From the NCBI GenBank assembly GCA_020848855.1, contig JADLHH010000141.1, positions 1 to 18,640 of the forward strand: 18,640 bases of DNA, written 5' to 3'. The stretch's first letter is position 1. Each line of letters opens with the position of its first letter. The notes under the pieces are model-generated. The model had not been told where the DNA came from. It worked only from the letters and a program-made list of their open reading frames with translations, and did not search any database. The position numbers and the translations under genes are program-made. Below are positions 1 through 6,932 of this stretch, piece by piece. The stretch comes from Anaerolineae bacterium (GTDB taxonomy: Bacteria > Chloroflexota > Anaerolineae > Aggregatilineales > Phototrophicaceae).

Positions 1-142
1 CCTGTTCGCGCACCTGAATGCGCGCTACCTCGACGATGCCCAGGTGCGCACGCTCGATCCCGAACTTCGCTCCTTCGTCAACCTGAATACGCCAGATCAC
101 CTGAATCGGGCGCAGCGCCGCTCAAACGCCTCACCAGACTGA
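1..142 (+). CDS. mobA: C-terminal fragment of a MobA-like molybdenum cofactor guanylyltransferase
   Basis: This open frame enters from the left edge (first full codon at 2) and stops at TGA 140-142, leaving 46 residues. The tail reads LDPELRSFVNLNTPDHLNRA. The pattern F-x-N-x-N-T-P-x-x-L close to the C-terminus is typical of MobA, the cytoplasmic GTP-dependent enzyme that attaches GMP to molybdopterin, and of related MobA-like nucleotidyltransferases. The catalytic N-terminal part (GG-x-S-x-R-x-G loop) lies outside the window, so MobA cannot be told from a MobA-like paralogue such as a MocA-type cytidylyltransferase. A promoter for the next operon starts 30 bases downstream, so this gene appears to be the end of a separate transcription unit. 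No terminator hairpin with a U-tract was found after it. Confidence 0.6.
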   Translation, partial: LFAHLNARYLDDAQVRTLDPELRSFVNLNTPDHLNRAQRRSNASPD

Positions 143-171
143 TTTTTCACAAATTGGTATAGACAAGTTGA

Positions 172-199
172 TTGCGAGAATCTTCTCGCGGTTTATAAT
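172..199 (+). promoter_or_regulatory. Sigma70-like promoter of the CUT1 sugar operon
   Basis: TTGCGA (172-177) and a perfect TATAAT (194-199) are separated by 16 bases and lie about 100 bases upstream of the binding-protein start at 299. The -35 box matches 4 of 6 consensus bases. The surrounding stretch (143-298) is clearly richer in A and T than the genes on either side, as expected for a promoter region. The only other -35 candidate, TTGATT at 168, would leave a 20-base spacer. Confidence 0.6.
174..189. promoter_or_regulatory. Perfect palindrome inside the promoter spacer, probable operator
   Basis: GCGAGAA (174-180), TC, TTCTCGC (183-189) is a perfect 7-bp inverted repeat with a 2-base centre. 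It starts inside the -35 box and ends 4 bases before the -10 box. A dimeric repressor bound here would block RNA polymerase. CUT1 sugar operons are often controlled by LacI-family repressors with near-palindromic sites of this size, but this centre is TC rather than the usual CG, so the regulator family is an inference. No regulator gene lies in the window. Confidence 0.5.
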
Positions 200-205
200 T
201 TGCAT

Positions 206-226
206 ACGAAAGGTGATAACGAAAGG
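206..226 (+). repeat. Short direct repeat in the CUT1 leader
   Basis: ACGAAAGG occurs at 206-213 and again at 219-226, a 13-base period, just downstream of the -10 box. The second copy resembles a Shine-Dalgarno sequence, but no gene starts there. It could be a chance purine-rich repeat, or a site for a regulator binding the early transcribed region. Confidence 0.25.
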
Positions 227-248
227 AATATGCCTATACATTACGCCC

Positions 249-272
249 TTTGATTCGGATTGTCGTATCAAA
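249..272 (+). promoter_or_regulatory. Imperfect inverted repeat in the 5' leader of the sugar-binding-protein gene
   Basis: TTTGATTCG (249-257) and CGTATCAAA (264-272) pair at 8 of 9 positions around a 6-base loop. The repeat ends 12 bases before the Shine-Dalgarno GAAAGG (285-290) of the gene at 299. As RNA it would be a weak AT-rich hairpin next to the ribosome binding site. As DNA it could be a second operator. Its sequence differs from the palindrome at 174-189. Confidence 0.35.
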
Positions 273-298
273 AGAGCATTAGCTGAAAGGATTAGCAG

Positions 299-1645
299 AT
301 GTCGCGTTACTCACGATTCATCGTCTTAGCCGCCATGTTGGTCGCATCGCTCGTTGTCATGTCGCAGGTGGTGCTCGCGCAGGGCGTCGAACTCACAGTT
401 CTGGGCTTCGTCGTTCCGCTCGAAGAACAGGGAACACCGCTGGACGAGGCGTATCAGAGCTTCATCGCCGACTTCCAGGAAGCGCACCCCGACGTCACTA
501 TCAACGCGCCGGAAACACCCCCGGATTTCGACACGCAGCTTCTGGTTGACCTCGCCGCCGGAACCGCCCCCGACCTGTGGAACCAGGACGCCTCGACGCT
601 GGCGCGTCTGGTGGACAGCGGCAACGTGCTGGATATGCGCGAGTGCCAGGCGCTCGTGCCGGAGTTCAACTTCGACCGCTTCTTCCCGTCGACGCTCGCC
701 ATTCACCAGCGCGAAGCCGATGGTCCCGTCTACGGCGTCCCGAACGACTTCACCCCGATGGTGATCTACTACAACACCAAGTCGTTTGAGCGCGCCGGCA
801 TCGAGCCGCCGACCGCCGACTGGACGTGGGACGACCTCGTTCAGATTTCGCAGGAACTGACGCTCGACAACCAGGGTCGCAACCGCCTCGATCCCAACTT
901 CGATGCCAGCAACGTCGTGCAGTGGGGCTTCCGCGTCCGCCAGTTCTCGTTTGAGTGGCTTTACCGTGTGTGGGAAAACGGCGGCGACGTGATTTCGCCC
1001 GACGGAACCACCGCCTCCGGTTATCTCGATTCGCCGGAAGCCATCGAAGCCATCACCTTCCTGCGCGACCTCGTCACCGAGCAGCAGGTTGCCCCGCCCC
1101 CGTCGACCCTCGACCAGATGCTCCAGCAGGCGGGCTTCCTGGATCGTTTCCTGGCGGGTGATATCGCCATGTTCGACCGCGGTCACTGGGAACTCGTCGG
1201 TCTGAAGTCGAACGCGGCTTACGAGCCAGGCATCTTCTCGGTTGTCGGTCAGCCGGCGAAGGAAAACAATGCCACCGTCCTGTACGAATCGGGCTTCGTC
1301 ATTCGCGCCGACATCCCCGAAGAGAAGAAATTGGCTGCCTGCCAGTTCGTCGAAGCAGCGACCAACCGTGGCTATCAGGATACGAAAGCCATCACCGGTA
1401 TCGCCATCTCCGCGAACCAGGCAGCGGCTGCTGATGCCGCCGCCAACGCCGAAGACCCGGCGCTGGAACAGGCATTCGTCGACGCCGTCGCGAGTGGTCG
1501 CGCCCCGTATGGCTCGGTCTACACAAGCTGGCCGTCGATTGAAACGGCGCTCGATTCGATGATGGAACGCATCCTCGCCGGTGGCGATATCGAATCCGAA
1601 GTCGCTGTCGCGGTCGAGGAAATCAACCGCGAATTGAGCCAATAA
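299..1645 (+). CDS. Extracellular sugar-binding protein of a CUT1 ABC transporter (SBP family 1)
   Basis: The 448-residue product is secreted and would capture an oligosaccharide or related sugar for the permeases encoded downstream. Residues 1-27 form a Sec signal peptide: basic start, hydrophobic core, likely cleavage at VLA|Q. There is no lipobox cysteine. The mature protein has the SBP family 1 layout, including the region GVPNDFTPMVIYYNTKSFER and a C-terminal helical section with the DSMMERILAGGD stretch typical of UgpB/MalE relatives. The length is normal for the family. The start is fixed by GAAAGG at 285-290, 8 bases before ATG. It is first in an operon with two permeases and a putative glycosidase. 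A promoter, palindrome and leader hairpin lie upstream, and a strong hairpin follows the stop. The sugar cannot be deduced. Confidence 0.9.
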   Translation: MSRYSRFIVLAAMLVASLVVMSQVVLAQGVELTVLGFVVPLEEQGTPLDEAYQSFIADFQEAHPDVTINAPETPPDFDTQLLVDLAAGTAPDLWNQDASTLARLVDSGNVLDMRECQALVPEFNFDRFFPSTLAIHQREADGPVYGVPNDFTPMVIYYNTKSFERAGIEPPTADWTWDDLVQISQELTLDNQGRNRLDPNFDASNVVQWGFRVRQFSFEWLYRVWENGGDVISPDGTTASGYLDSPEAIEAITFLRDLVTEQQVAPPPSTLDQMLQQAGFLDRFLAGDIAMFDRGHWELVGLKSNAAYEPGIFSVVGQPAKENNATVLYESGFVIRADIPEEKKLAACQFVEAATNRGYQDTKAITGIAISANQAAAADAAANAEDPALEQAFVDAVASGRAPYGSVYTSWPSIETALDSMMERILAGGDIESEVAVAVEEINRELSQ

Positions 1646-1657
1646 CCCTCTGAAATT

Positions 1658-1690
1658 CCGGGGGTCGCCCTGCCGTAGGGCGACCCCCGG
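1658..1690 (+). repeat. Strong perfect hairpin between binding-protein and permease genes
   Basis: The 14-base arms CCGGGGGTCGCCCT (1658-1671) and AGGGCGACCCCCGG (1677-1690) are perfectly complementary around the loop GCCGT. The hairpin starts 12 bases after the binding-protein stop and ends 21 bases before the permease start. No U-tract follows, so it is unlikely to be a full intrinsic terminator. In known operons such as malE-malF, hairpins here stabilise the upstream mRNA and lower permease expression relative to the binding protein. It shares CCGTAGGG (1673-1680) with the hairpin region at 17877-17904. Confidence 0.8.
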
Positions 1691-1711
1691 CAGCACGGAG
1701 TCGCCAAACTT

Positions 1712-2650
1712 ATGGCAGAGAGCGCCTTGTCACTTCCGCGCCGTAGCCCAAACCTGTGGCAGCGGTTCTGGTCTCGTACCAACGAGAAGGTCGGATATCT
1801 TTTCATCCTGCCCTCGTTCATTCACCTGCTGTTGTTTTTGCTGATCCCGGTTTTCTTCAGCTTCTTCCTATCGTTCCACAAGTGGGATCAACCGCGCTTC
1901 CAGGATGCCCCCTACATCGGTCTGGGGAATTACGATTTCCTGATGGGTGACAGACGCTTCTGGCACGCCATGCTGAATTCGGCATACTACACCGTCCTCT
2001 CGGTGCCGCTCGGTATGGCGTTCAGCCTGGCGATTGCCGTTGTCCTGAACCAAAAGCTCAAAGGTGTGTATCTTTTCCGCACACTGTTCTTCATGCCGGT
2101 CATCTCGTCGTGGGTCGCTGTCTCGATCATCTGGGTCACGCTGCTCGATCCGAATGTCGGCATCGTCAACTACATCCTGCAACAAGTCGGGCTGCCGCCA
2201 GTCAACTGGCTCGGCGATCCGCGATCCGCTATGCCAAGTCTGGTGCTGATCACCATCTGGAAAAGCGCCGGCTTCAACATGGTCATCTGGCTGGCAGGCT
2301 TGCAGGCGATACCCAAGGAACTCTACGAGGCGGCATCCATTGACGGCGCATCGCGCTGGCAGTCTTTCTCACGAATTACGCTGCCGCTGCTCGCGCCGAC
2401 ATCGTTCTTCCTCGCTGTCACCGGCGTGATCGGCTCGTTCCAGGTATTCTCGCCGGTCTACGTCATCACCAAGGGTGGACCACTCGACTCGACCGACGTG
2501 GCGGTGTTCCACATCTACCGCGAAGCGTTTCAGGAGTTCAATTTCGGGTACGCATCGGCGCAGGCATGGGTTTTGTTCGCCGTGATCTTCATCGCGACGC
2601 TGGCGCAGTTCTGGTACATCCGGCGCACGCGCGAAGAAATCCAGTTCTAG
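1712..2650 (+). CDS. CUT1 ABC sugar transporter permease, MalF/UgpA-like
   Basis: The 312-residue inner-membrane protein would form half of the translocation channel. The first transmembrane helix is about residues 28-54 (GYLFILPSFIHLLLF), with further hydrophobic helices near 95-112, 122-145, 175-200, 230-250 and 285-303. The cytoplasmic coupling loop is seen as EAASIDGASRWQSFSRITLP (about 206-225), the classic EAA motif that docks the ATPase. The length and six-helix layout fit the UgpA/LacF type rather than the longer enterobacterial MalF. The ATG has a weak Shine-Dalgarno CGGAG (1696-1700) 11 bases upstream, consistent with lower translation than the binding protein. It lies 66 bases after the binding-protein gene, with a strong hairpin between them, and 9 bases before the partner permease. 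Confidence 0.92.
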   Translation: MAESALSLPRRSPNLWQRFWSRTNEKVGYLFILPSFIHLLLFLLIPVFFSFFLSFHKWDQPRFQDAPYIGLGNYDFLMGDRRFWHAMLNSAYYTVLSVPLGMAFSLAIAVVLNQKLKGVYLFRTLFFMPVISSWVAVSIIWVTLLDPNVGIVNYILQQVGLPPVNWLGDPRSAMPSLVLITIWKSAGFNMVIWLAGLQAIPKELYEAASIDGASRWQSFSRITLPLLAPTSFFLAVTGVIGSFQVFSPVYVITKGGPLDSTDVAVFHIYREAFQEFNFGYASAQAWVLFAVIFIATLAQFWYIRRTREEIQF

Positions 2651-2659
2651 GAGAAGCCA

Positions 2660-3514
2660 ATGACTCGTCAACCGCTCACCGTCCGCCAGGTACTTGTGAA
2701 GGGTCTTGGCTATGCCATCCTGATCGTCGTCGCGCTGTCGATGGTCGTGCCGTTCATGTGGATGGTCACGACCTCGCTGAAGTCGCCGGGCACAACTTTC
2801 AGCTATCCGCCGCAGATTCTCCCGAACGAGTTCAACTTCTCGCAGTACCAGCGGCTGTTCGATAACCTGCCTTTCGCCCGCTATTTCATCAACACGGTGT
2901 TCGTGACGCTGGCGACGGTCGTCGGGCAGCTCATCGTCTGCTCGATGGCGGCATACGGCTTCGCGCGCCTGAATTTCATGGGGCGCGACACCATCTTCGT
3001 CCTCTACCTGATGACGATGATGATCCCGTTCCAGATCACGCTGATACCGCTGTATCTGATCATCACGCAGCTTGGCTGGGTCAACACCTATCAGGGCTTG
3101 ATCGTACCGGGCATCTCCAGCGCCTTCGGCATCTTCCTGCTCAGGCAGTCGTTCCTGAACATCCCGCGAGACTATCAGGACGCCGCCCGCATCGACGGCG
3201 CAAACGAGTTCACCATTTTCACCCGCGTCTTCCTGCCCCTCAACGGACCGACGCTGGCGACGCTGGGTGTTTTTGCCTTCATGGGCACGTGGACAGACCT
3301 GCTGTGGCCCCTGCTGATCGCACGCAGCGAGCAACTGCGCACGCTTGAACTCGGCTTGGCGTACTTCAACGCCCGCCCGAACGCCTTCGTGCAGCCCAAC
3401 TGGCCTCTGCTGATGGCGGGCGCGGTTGTGGTCATGGTTCCGGTGCTGATCGTGTACGTGCTGGCGCAGCGCTACTTCGTGCAGGGTATTTCGCTCAGCG
3501 GCGTCAAGGGATAA
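2660..3514 (+). CDS. CUT1 ABC sugar transporter permease, MalG/UgpE-like
   Basis: The 284-residue inner-membrane protein is the second channel subunit. Transmembrane segments are visible at about residues 16-37, 80-103, 110-133, 145-163, 195-220 and 250-270. The EAA-type loop is DAARIDGANEFTIFTRVFLP (about 174-193), and the ending QRYFVQGISLSGVKG is the usual MalG-type C-terminus. The Shine-Dalgarno AGGAGA (2649-2654) overlaps the TAG stop of the preceding permease, so the two are probably translationally coupled. The putative glycosidase gene starts 5 bases after its stop. No ATPase gene follows, so the transporter probably uses a shared MsmX/UgpC-type ATPase encoded elsewhere. Confidence 0.92.
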   Translation: MTRQPLTVRQVLVKGLGYAILIVVALSMVVPFMWMVTTSLKSPGTTFSYPPQILPNEFNFSQYQRLFDNLPFARYFINTVFVTLATVVGQLIVCSMAAYGFARLNFMGRDTIFVLYLMTMMIPFQITLIPLYLIITQLGWVNTYQGLIVPGISSAFGIFLLRQSFLNIPRDYQDAARIDGANEFTIFTRVFLPLNGPTLATLGVFAFMGTWTDLLWPLLIARSEQLRTLELGLAYFNARPNAFVQPNWPLLMAGAVVVMVPVLIVYVLAQRYFVQGISLSGVKG

Positions 3515-3519
3515 CATTC

Positions 3520-5112
3520 ATGCATTTCTACAGCTTCGAGCAGGCAGACCCGGTTTTTACGGTCGACCGATGGAAGCTCAGCTTCCAGATCATCACCTTG
3601 GAGAATATATACGGTCTGTCGCCGGATCACACGACCGTCAGTGACGCGGGCGACAGCGTGCGGCTGACCTGTTCGATGCTGAGTTGGGCAGGGCAGCAGC
3701 AGAACGCGCCCGGCAGCGTGACCGTGACCATTCACCGCGACTCCGGGCAGCACATCCGGCTTGATATCGAAGCGGAAGCGGCGGAGCGGATCACGGCGGT
3801 CAAGATTCTAGTGCGCGACCTGCCTGCCCTCTCAGCGCTCGACATGCTCGACCAGCCGCGCATCGTCCCGTTTGATGGGCTGCTCGACCGGTACCCCAAC
3901 CAGTTACGGCTGCCGGTGTGGTTCGTGGATCAGGAGCATGGCGCGCGCCTCGGCTTCCGCTGTGAGGACGCCGATATGCGCGCCAAGCGTTTCTGCGCCT
4001 ACCCCGAACGCATGGGACAGTTTCGCGGCAGATACACCGTCGAGTGCATCCACGAGCAGGACGCCCGCCTGTTCGAGACCAGAATGGTCGTCCCGACGTG
4101 GATTTTCGACGCCAACGCTGAACCGGACGTATTTCGGGACGAGCAGCTTGCCTTCAACGAGGCGTACACCAGCTTGCAGACGTGGGAGCAGCGCGCCGAC
4201 GTTCCCGCCTGGGCGCGCGATCTCAGACTGGTACTGACGCTGCACGGGATGCACTGGTCGGGCTTTGTGTTTAATGACTATGCGCAAATGCTCGACATCA
4301 TCCGTTTCGTCGCCGACCGCATCGACGGGCGGCACGTCCTCGCCTATCTCCCCGGCTGGGAAGGGCGCTACTACTGGCAGTATGGCGATTTCCGCCCCGA
4401 CCCTCTGCTCGGCGGTGAAGACGGCTTCGCCCGGCTGTGCGCCGAAGCGAAGGCGCTTGGCGTGCATGTGATGCCGATGTTCGGCGGCAACTGCGCCAAT
4501 TCGTGGGCGCCCAATTTCCACAATTTTGGTCCATCGTCGTACATGAAGACCGCCACCCGCAACGTCTTTCACGGCAACCAGCCGGACTGGAACACCAGCC
4601 GCACGCAGGATACCGGCTGGCAGGCGTGGCTCAATCCCGGCGCTCCGGCGTGGCAGAACGAGCTGACACGCCAGATCGTCAATCTAATAACCCGTTACGA
4701 TTTCGACGCCGTGTTTCTCGATACCGTCGAGGTGTGGGTCAACGACCCCGATTTCAACATCCGCGACGGCTACCGCCAGTTGGTCAGCCGCCTGCACGCC
4801 GCCCGCGCCGATCTGCTGGTGACGGGTGAGGACTGGTGGGACGGCTTGCTCGGCATCTTCCCGATCTTCCAGCAAACGTCCAAGTGGCGGCAGGTGCCGG
4901 GCTGGGTCGGTCGCTACGCCCGGCTGATAGGACACATCTGCGACGGCGAAGCCAGCCGAGGCAGCACCGGCGTCTTCGAGTCCGGCTACGCTCCTTACGA
5001 GCGTCTGCCCGACCAGCCGCACTACATTCCCACGCTGGCGTTCGTGGACGGCACGCTTTCGGGCGCGCGCGACGAAATCGAGGCGGTGATCGCCCTCGCC
5101 AAAATGCGATAG
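3520..5112 (+). CDS. Putative cytoplasmic glycoside hydrolase (TIM barrel, DUF6259-like)
   Basis: The 530-residue protein has no signal peptide or membrane segment, so it should act in the cytoplasm. Residues 1 to about 200 look like an all-beta N-terminal domain. Residues about 230-490 look like a (beta/alpha)8 barrel of glycosidase type. The region WLNPGAPAWQNEL (370-382) is followed by a strand ending FDAVFLDTVE (395-404), where D401 is the likely nucleophile or substrate-binding acid. The next strand ends LLVTGEDWWDG (432-442), where E437 is the likely acid/base. This strand arrangement recalls the uncharacterised DUF6259-type glycosidase-like families, but no defined GH family is recognised with certainty. 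It follows the MalG-like gene by 5 bases with AAGGGA (3506-3511) as ribosome binding site, so it probably processes the imported sugar. The catalytic residues are inferred. Confidence 0.7.
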   Translation: MHFYSFEQADPVFTVDRWKLSFQIITLENIYGLSPDHTTVSDAGDSVRLTCSMLSWAGQQQNAPGSVTVTIHRDSGQHIRLDIEAEAAERITAVKILVRDLPALSALDMLDQPRIVPFDGLLDRYPNQLRLPVWFVDQEHGARLGFRCEDADMRAKRFCAYPERMGQFRGRYTVECIHEQDARLFETRMVVPTWIFDANAEPDVFRDEQLAFNEAYTSLQTWEQRADVPAWARDLRLVLTLHGMHWSGFVFNDYAQMLDIIRFVADRIDGRHVLAYLPGWEGRYYWQYGDFRPDPLLGGEDGFARLCAEAKALGVHVMPMFGGNCANSWAPNFHNFGPSSYMKTATRNVFHGNQPDWNTSRTQDTGWQAWLNPGAPAWQNELTRQIVNLITRYDFDAVFLDTVEVWVNDPDFNIRDGYRQLVSRLHAARADLLVTGEDWWDGLLGIFPIFQQTSKWRQVPGWVGRYARLIGHICDGEASRGSTGVFESGYAPYERLPDQPHYIPTLAFVDGTLSGARDEIEAVIALAKMR

Positions 5113-5165
5113 CTGCGCGGACGGAACCGGCTGGTTGCGCCGAAAGAATCACCTCAGAGTCCCCC

Positions 5166-5193
5166 GTTTTTACTGACCGCTCAGTGCCAAAAC
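5166..5193. promoter_or_regulatory. Palindrome upstream of the peptide-transport promoter, possible TetR-type operator
   Basis: ACTGA (5172-5176), CCGC, TCAGT (5181-5185) is an inverted repeat flanked by a second symmetric pair, GTTTT (5166-5170) and AAAAC (5189-5193). The outer edge lies 20 bases upstream of the -35 box at 5214. The core resembles GACCGGTC-like centres of TetR-family operators with one base changed. A position upstream of -35 would also suit an activator. It may alternatively be the weak 3' end of the preceding operon, but no U-tract follows it. Confidence 0.35.
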
Positions 5194-5213
5194 CACCGCG
5201 TCATATTTGCTTG

Positions 5214-5241
5214 TTGACAGCATCCTAATTCGATCTATTAT
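5214..5241 (+). promoter_or_regulatory. Strong sigma70-like promoter of the dpp-type operon
   Basis: A perfect TTGACA (5214-5219) is followed after 16 bases by TATTAT (5236-5241), which matches 5 of 6 consensus bases. It lies 46 bases upstream of the ATG at 5288 in a 175-base gap between the sugar and peptide operons. Ribosome binding site GGGGAGA (5276-5282) follows. This is the best promoter in the window and marks the start of a new transcription unit. Confidence 0.75.
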
Positions 5242-5287
5242 CGCAGTTTAAAGTCCTTCATCTATTGATCGCTTTGGGGAGAAACCC

Positions 5288-6880
5288 ATGCCTGGCAGGT
5301 CGAAGCGTTATATAGTGTTGCTTGCAATGCTCGTGCTTGTCCTCCTCGCTTCATCCGTCTCGGCGCAGGATCAGCCGACCACGCTCCGCATCGGCAGAAC
5401 CTACGTAATCGACACGCTCAACCCTGCCAGCAGCTATTTCAGTTATCAGATGCGGGCATTGTGGTACGACACCCTGATTCAGTTTGTCGGCGGCGACCGA
5501 GTCGCTCCGGGTCTGGCGGAAAGCTGGTCGGTCTCAGATGATGAGCTGACCTGGACGTTCAAAATCCGTCCGGGCGTAACCTTTGCCGACGGCACGCCGC
5601 TGACAGCAGTTGAAGCAGCATGGAGCCTCAACTGGACAATCGAGAACCAGCTTCCCACCTTGATCACCTACCTGAACAATGTGACCAGCGCTGAAGCTCC
5701 CGACCCCACGACCCTGTTGATCCACGTCTCTCAGCCAGTGCCAGATATGATCAGCGCAAAGCTGCTGTACGTGTGGATGCTTCCCCCGTCGGTGTGGGCA
5801 GACAAAACCGGCGACGACATCACGACCTACAATGAACTGGACGCAGCCATGGGTTCAGGACCCTATCACCTGACCGAATACCAGGAAGGTGAATATACCA
5901 TCATGGAGGCGAACCCGAATTACTGGGGCGGCAAGCCTCCGGTCGACAAAATCATTTATCAGCAGTACGCAACCGAAGACGCGCTGGTACAGGCGCTGCT
6001 GGCAGGCGACCTCGACTTCATCCTCGAAGTGCCCACTTCGGGAGTTGCGACGCTGGAGAATGAGCCGAAAATCACCATCTCGATCGAGGATGACTTTTAT
6101 CTCGAAGAACTGATCATCAATTCCAACCCTGACGGCACTCAGCCCGCCAGCCTCAATGACCCGCAGATACGCCTTGCCATCGCGCACGCGATTGACAAAC
6201 AGCAGATCATCAATGTCGGCTATTTCGGCTACGCTGCGCCCGCCAATTCGGTACTGCCAGCCGCGAATGGCAGGTTCCACAACGACCAGATACCGGGTAT
6301 TTCATATGATCTCGACGAGGCGAACCGTATTCTGGACGAAGCCGGCTACGTCGATACTAATGGGGATGGCATCCGCGAATACAGTGACGGCACGCCGCTC
6401 GAATATCGATTCTATACATCGGAGAGCTATGCCTACTATGCCCGAATTGTCGAGATCATCTCCCATGATCTGGCGGCAATCGGCATTTCCGCTCCTCCAC
6501 AAGCCCTGTCGGACGACAGTCTGATCGCGCTGCAGGTCGATTACGACAGCGATCTGATCTACTGGGGCTGGTATTTCGACCCCGACCCCGGCTCTACCAT
6601 GAGCATCTTCATCTGTGGCGAGACCGTAGACGGCGGCTGGAGCGACAGCGGCTACTGCAATCCCGAATATGATCGTCTGTATCAGGAACAAACCGTGACC
6701 ACCGACGAAGAGACGCGGCTCCAAATCATCTGGCAGATGCAGCAGATGATCGCCGACGACAAGCCCTACATTCCGGTCGTTTACCAGAAAGCCATCAGCG
6801 CTTTCCGAAATGACCGTTTTCAGTTCCCACCCGATGTTGCCCGGCTTTCGACGAAATACGCGCTGTTCAACGGCTTCTAG
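5288..6880 (+). CDS. Extracellular solute-binding protein family 5 (peptide/nickel-type, DppA/OppA-like)
   Basis: The 530-residue secreted protein would bind an oligopeptide or related solute for the DppBCDF system downstream. Residues 1-26 are a Sec signal peptide with probable cleavage at SVSA|Q. There is no lipobox cysteine. Family 5 hallmarks follow in order: YDTLIQFVGGDRVAPGLAES near 55-75, FKIRPGVTFADGTPLTAVEA near 90-110, and GSGPYHLTEYQEGEYTIMEA followed by NPNYWGG near 190-220. The length matches the family. The start is set by GGGGAGA 5-6 bases upstream of ATG. A strong promoter precedes it and an inverted repeat follows its stop. Family 5 proteins also bind sugars, opines or nickel, so a peptide substrate is only suggested by the linked peptidase. 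Confidence 0.9.
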   Translation: MPGRSKRYIVLLAMLVLVLLASSVSAQDQPTTLRIGRTYVIDTLNPASSYFSYQMRALWYDTLIQFVGGDRVAPGLAESWSVSDDELTWTFKIRPGVTFADGTPLTAVEAAWSLNWTIENQLPTLITYLNNVTSAEAPDPTTLLIHVSQPVPDMISAKLLYVWMLPPSVWADKTGDDITTYNELDAAMGSGPYHLTEYQEGEYTIMEANPNYWGGKPPVDKIIYQQYATEDALVQALLAGDLDFILEVPTSGVATLENEPKITISIEDDFYLEELIINSNPDGTQPASLNDPQIRLAIAHAIDKQQIINVGYFGYAAPANSVLPAANGRFHNDQIPGISYDLDEANRILDEAGYVDTNGDGIREYSDGTPLEYRFYTSESYAYYARIVEIISHDLAAIGISAPPQALSDDSLIALQVDYDSDLIYWGWYFDPDPGSTMSIFICGETVDGGWSDSGYCNPEYDRLYQEQTVTTDEETRLQIIWQMQQMIADDKPYIPVVYQKAISAFRNDRFQFPPDVARLSTKYALFNGF

Positions 6881-6895
6881 CTCGTCGGTTCGTGA

Positions 6896-6929
6896 GGCAG
6901 GGATTCAGGCACCGGGCTGAGCGCCTGCC
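6896..6929 (+). repeat. Interrupted hairpin between family 5 binding-protein and dppB genes
   Basis: GGCAGG (6896-6901) pairs with CCTGCC (6924-6929), and inside it TCAG (6905-6908) pairs with CTGA (6917-6920). A symmetric 3-by-3 internal loop separates the two stems and the terminal loop is 8 bases. It fills most of the 52-base gap and ends 3 bases before the dppB ATG. No clear Shine-Dalgarno is visible for dppB, so the structure could hold down its translation relative to the binding protein. There is no U-tract. Confidence 0.5.
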
Positions 6930-6932
6930 ACC

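Noticed and set aside
168..199. TTGATT (168-173) as the -35 box of the CUT1 promoter
   Set aside because: The spacer to TATAAT would be 20 bases, too long; TTGCGA at 172 gives 16.
326..1696. Long - strand open frame (456 codons) opposite the CUT1 binding-protein gene
   Set aside because: It is an antisense shadow of a GC-rich gene: low-complexity arginine/glycine-rich translation with no family features, while the + strand frame has a signal peptide and family motifs.
2369..3517. Long - strand open frame (382 codons) opposite the MalF/MalG-like genes
   Set aside because: The translation is dominated by Arg, Gln, Asp and His, as expected from the reverse complement of membrane-protein codons, and has no recognisable domain.
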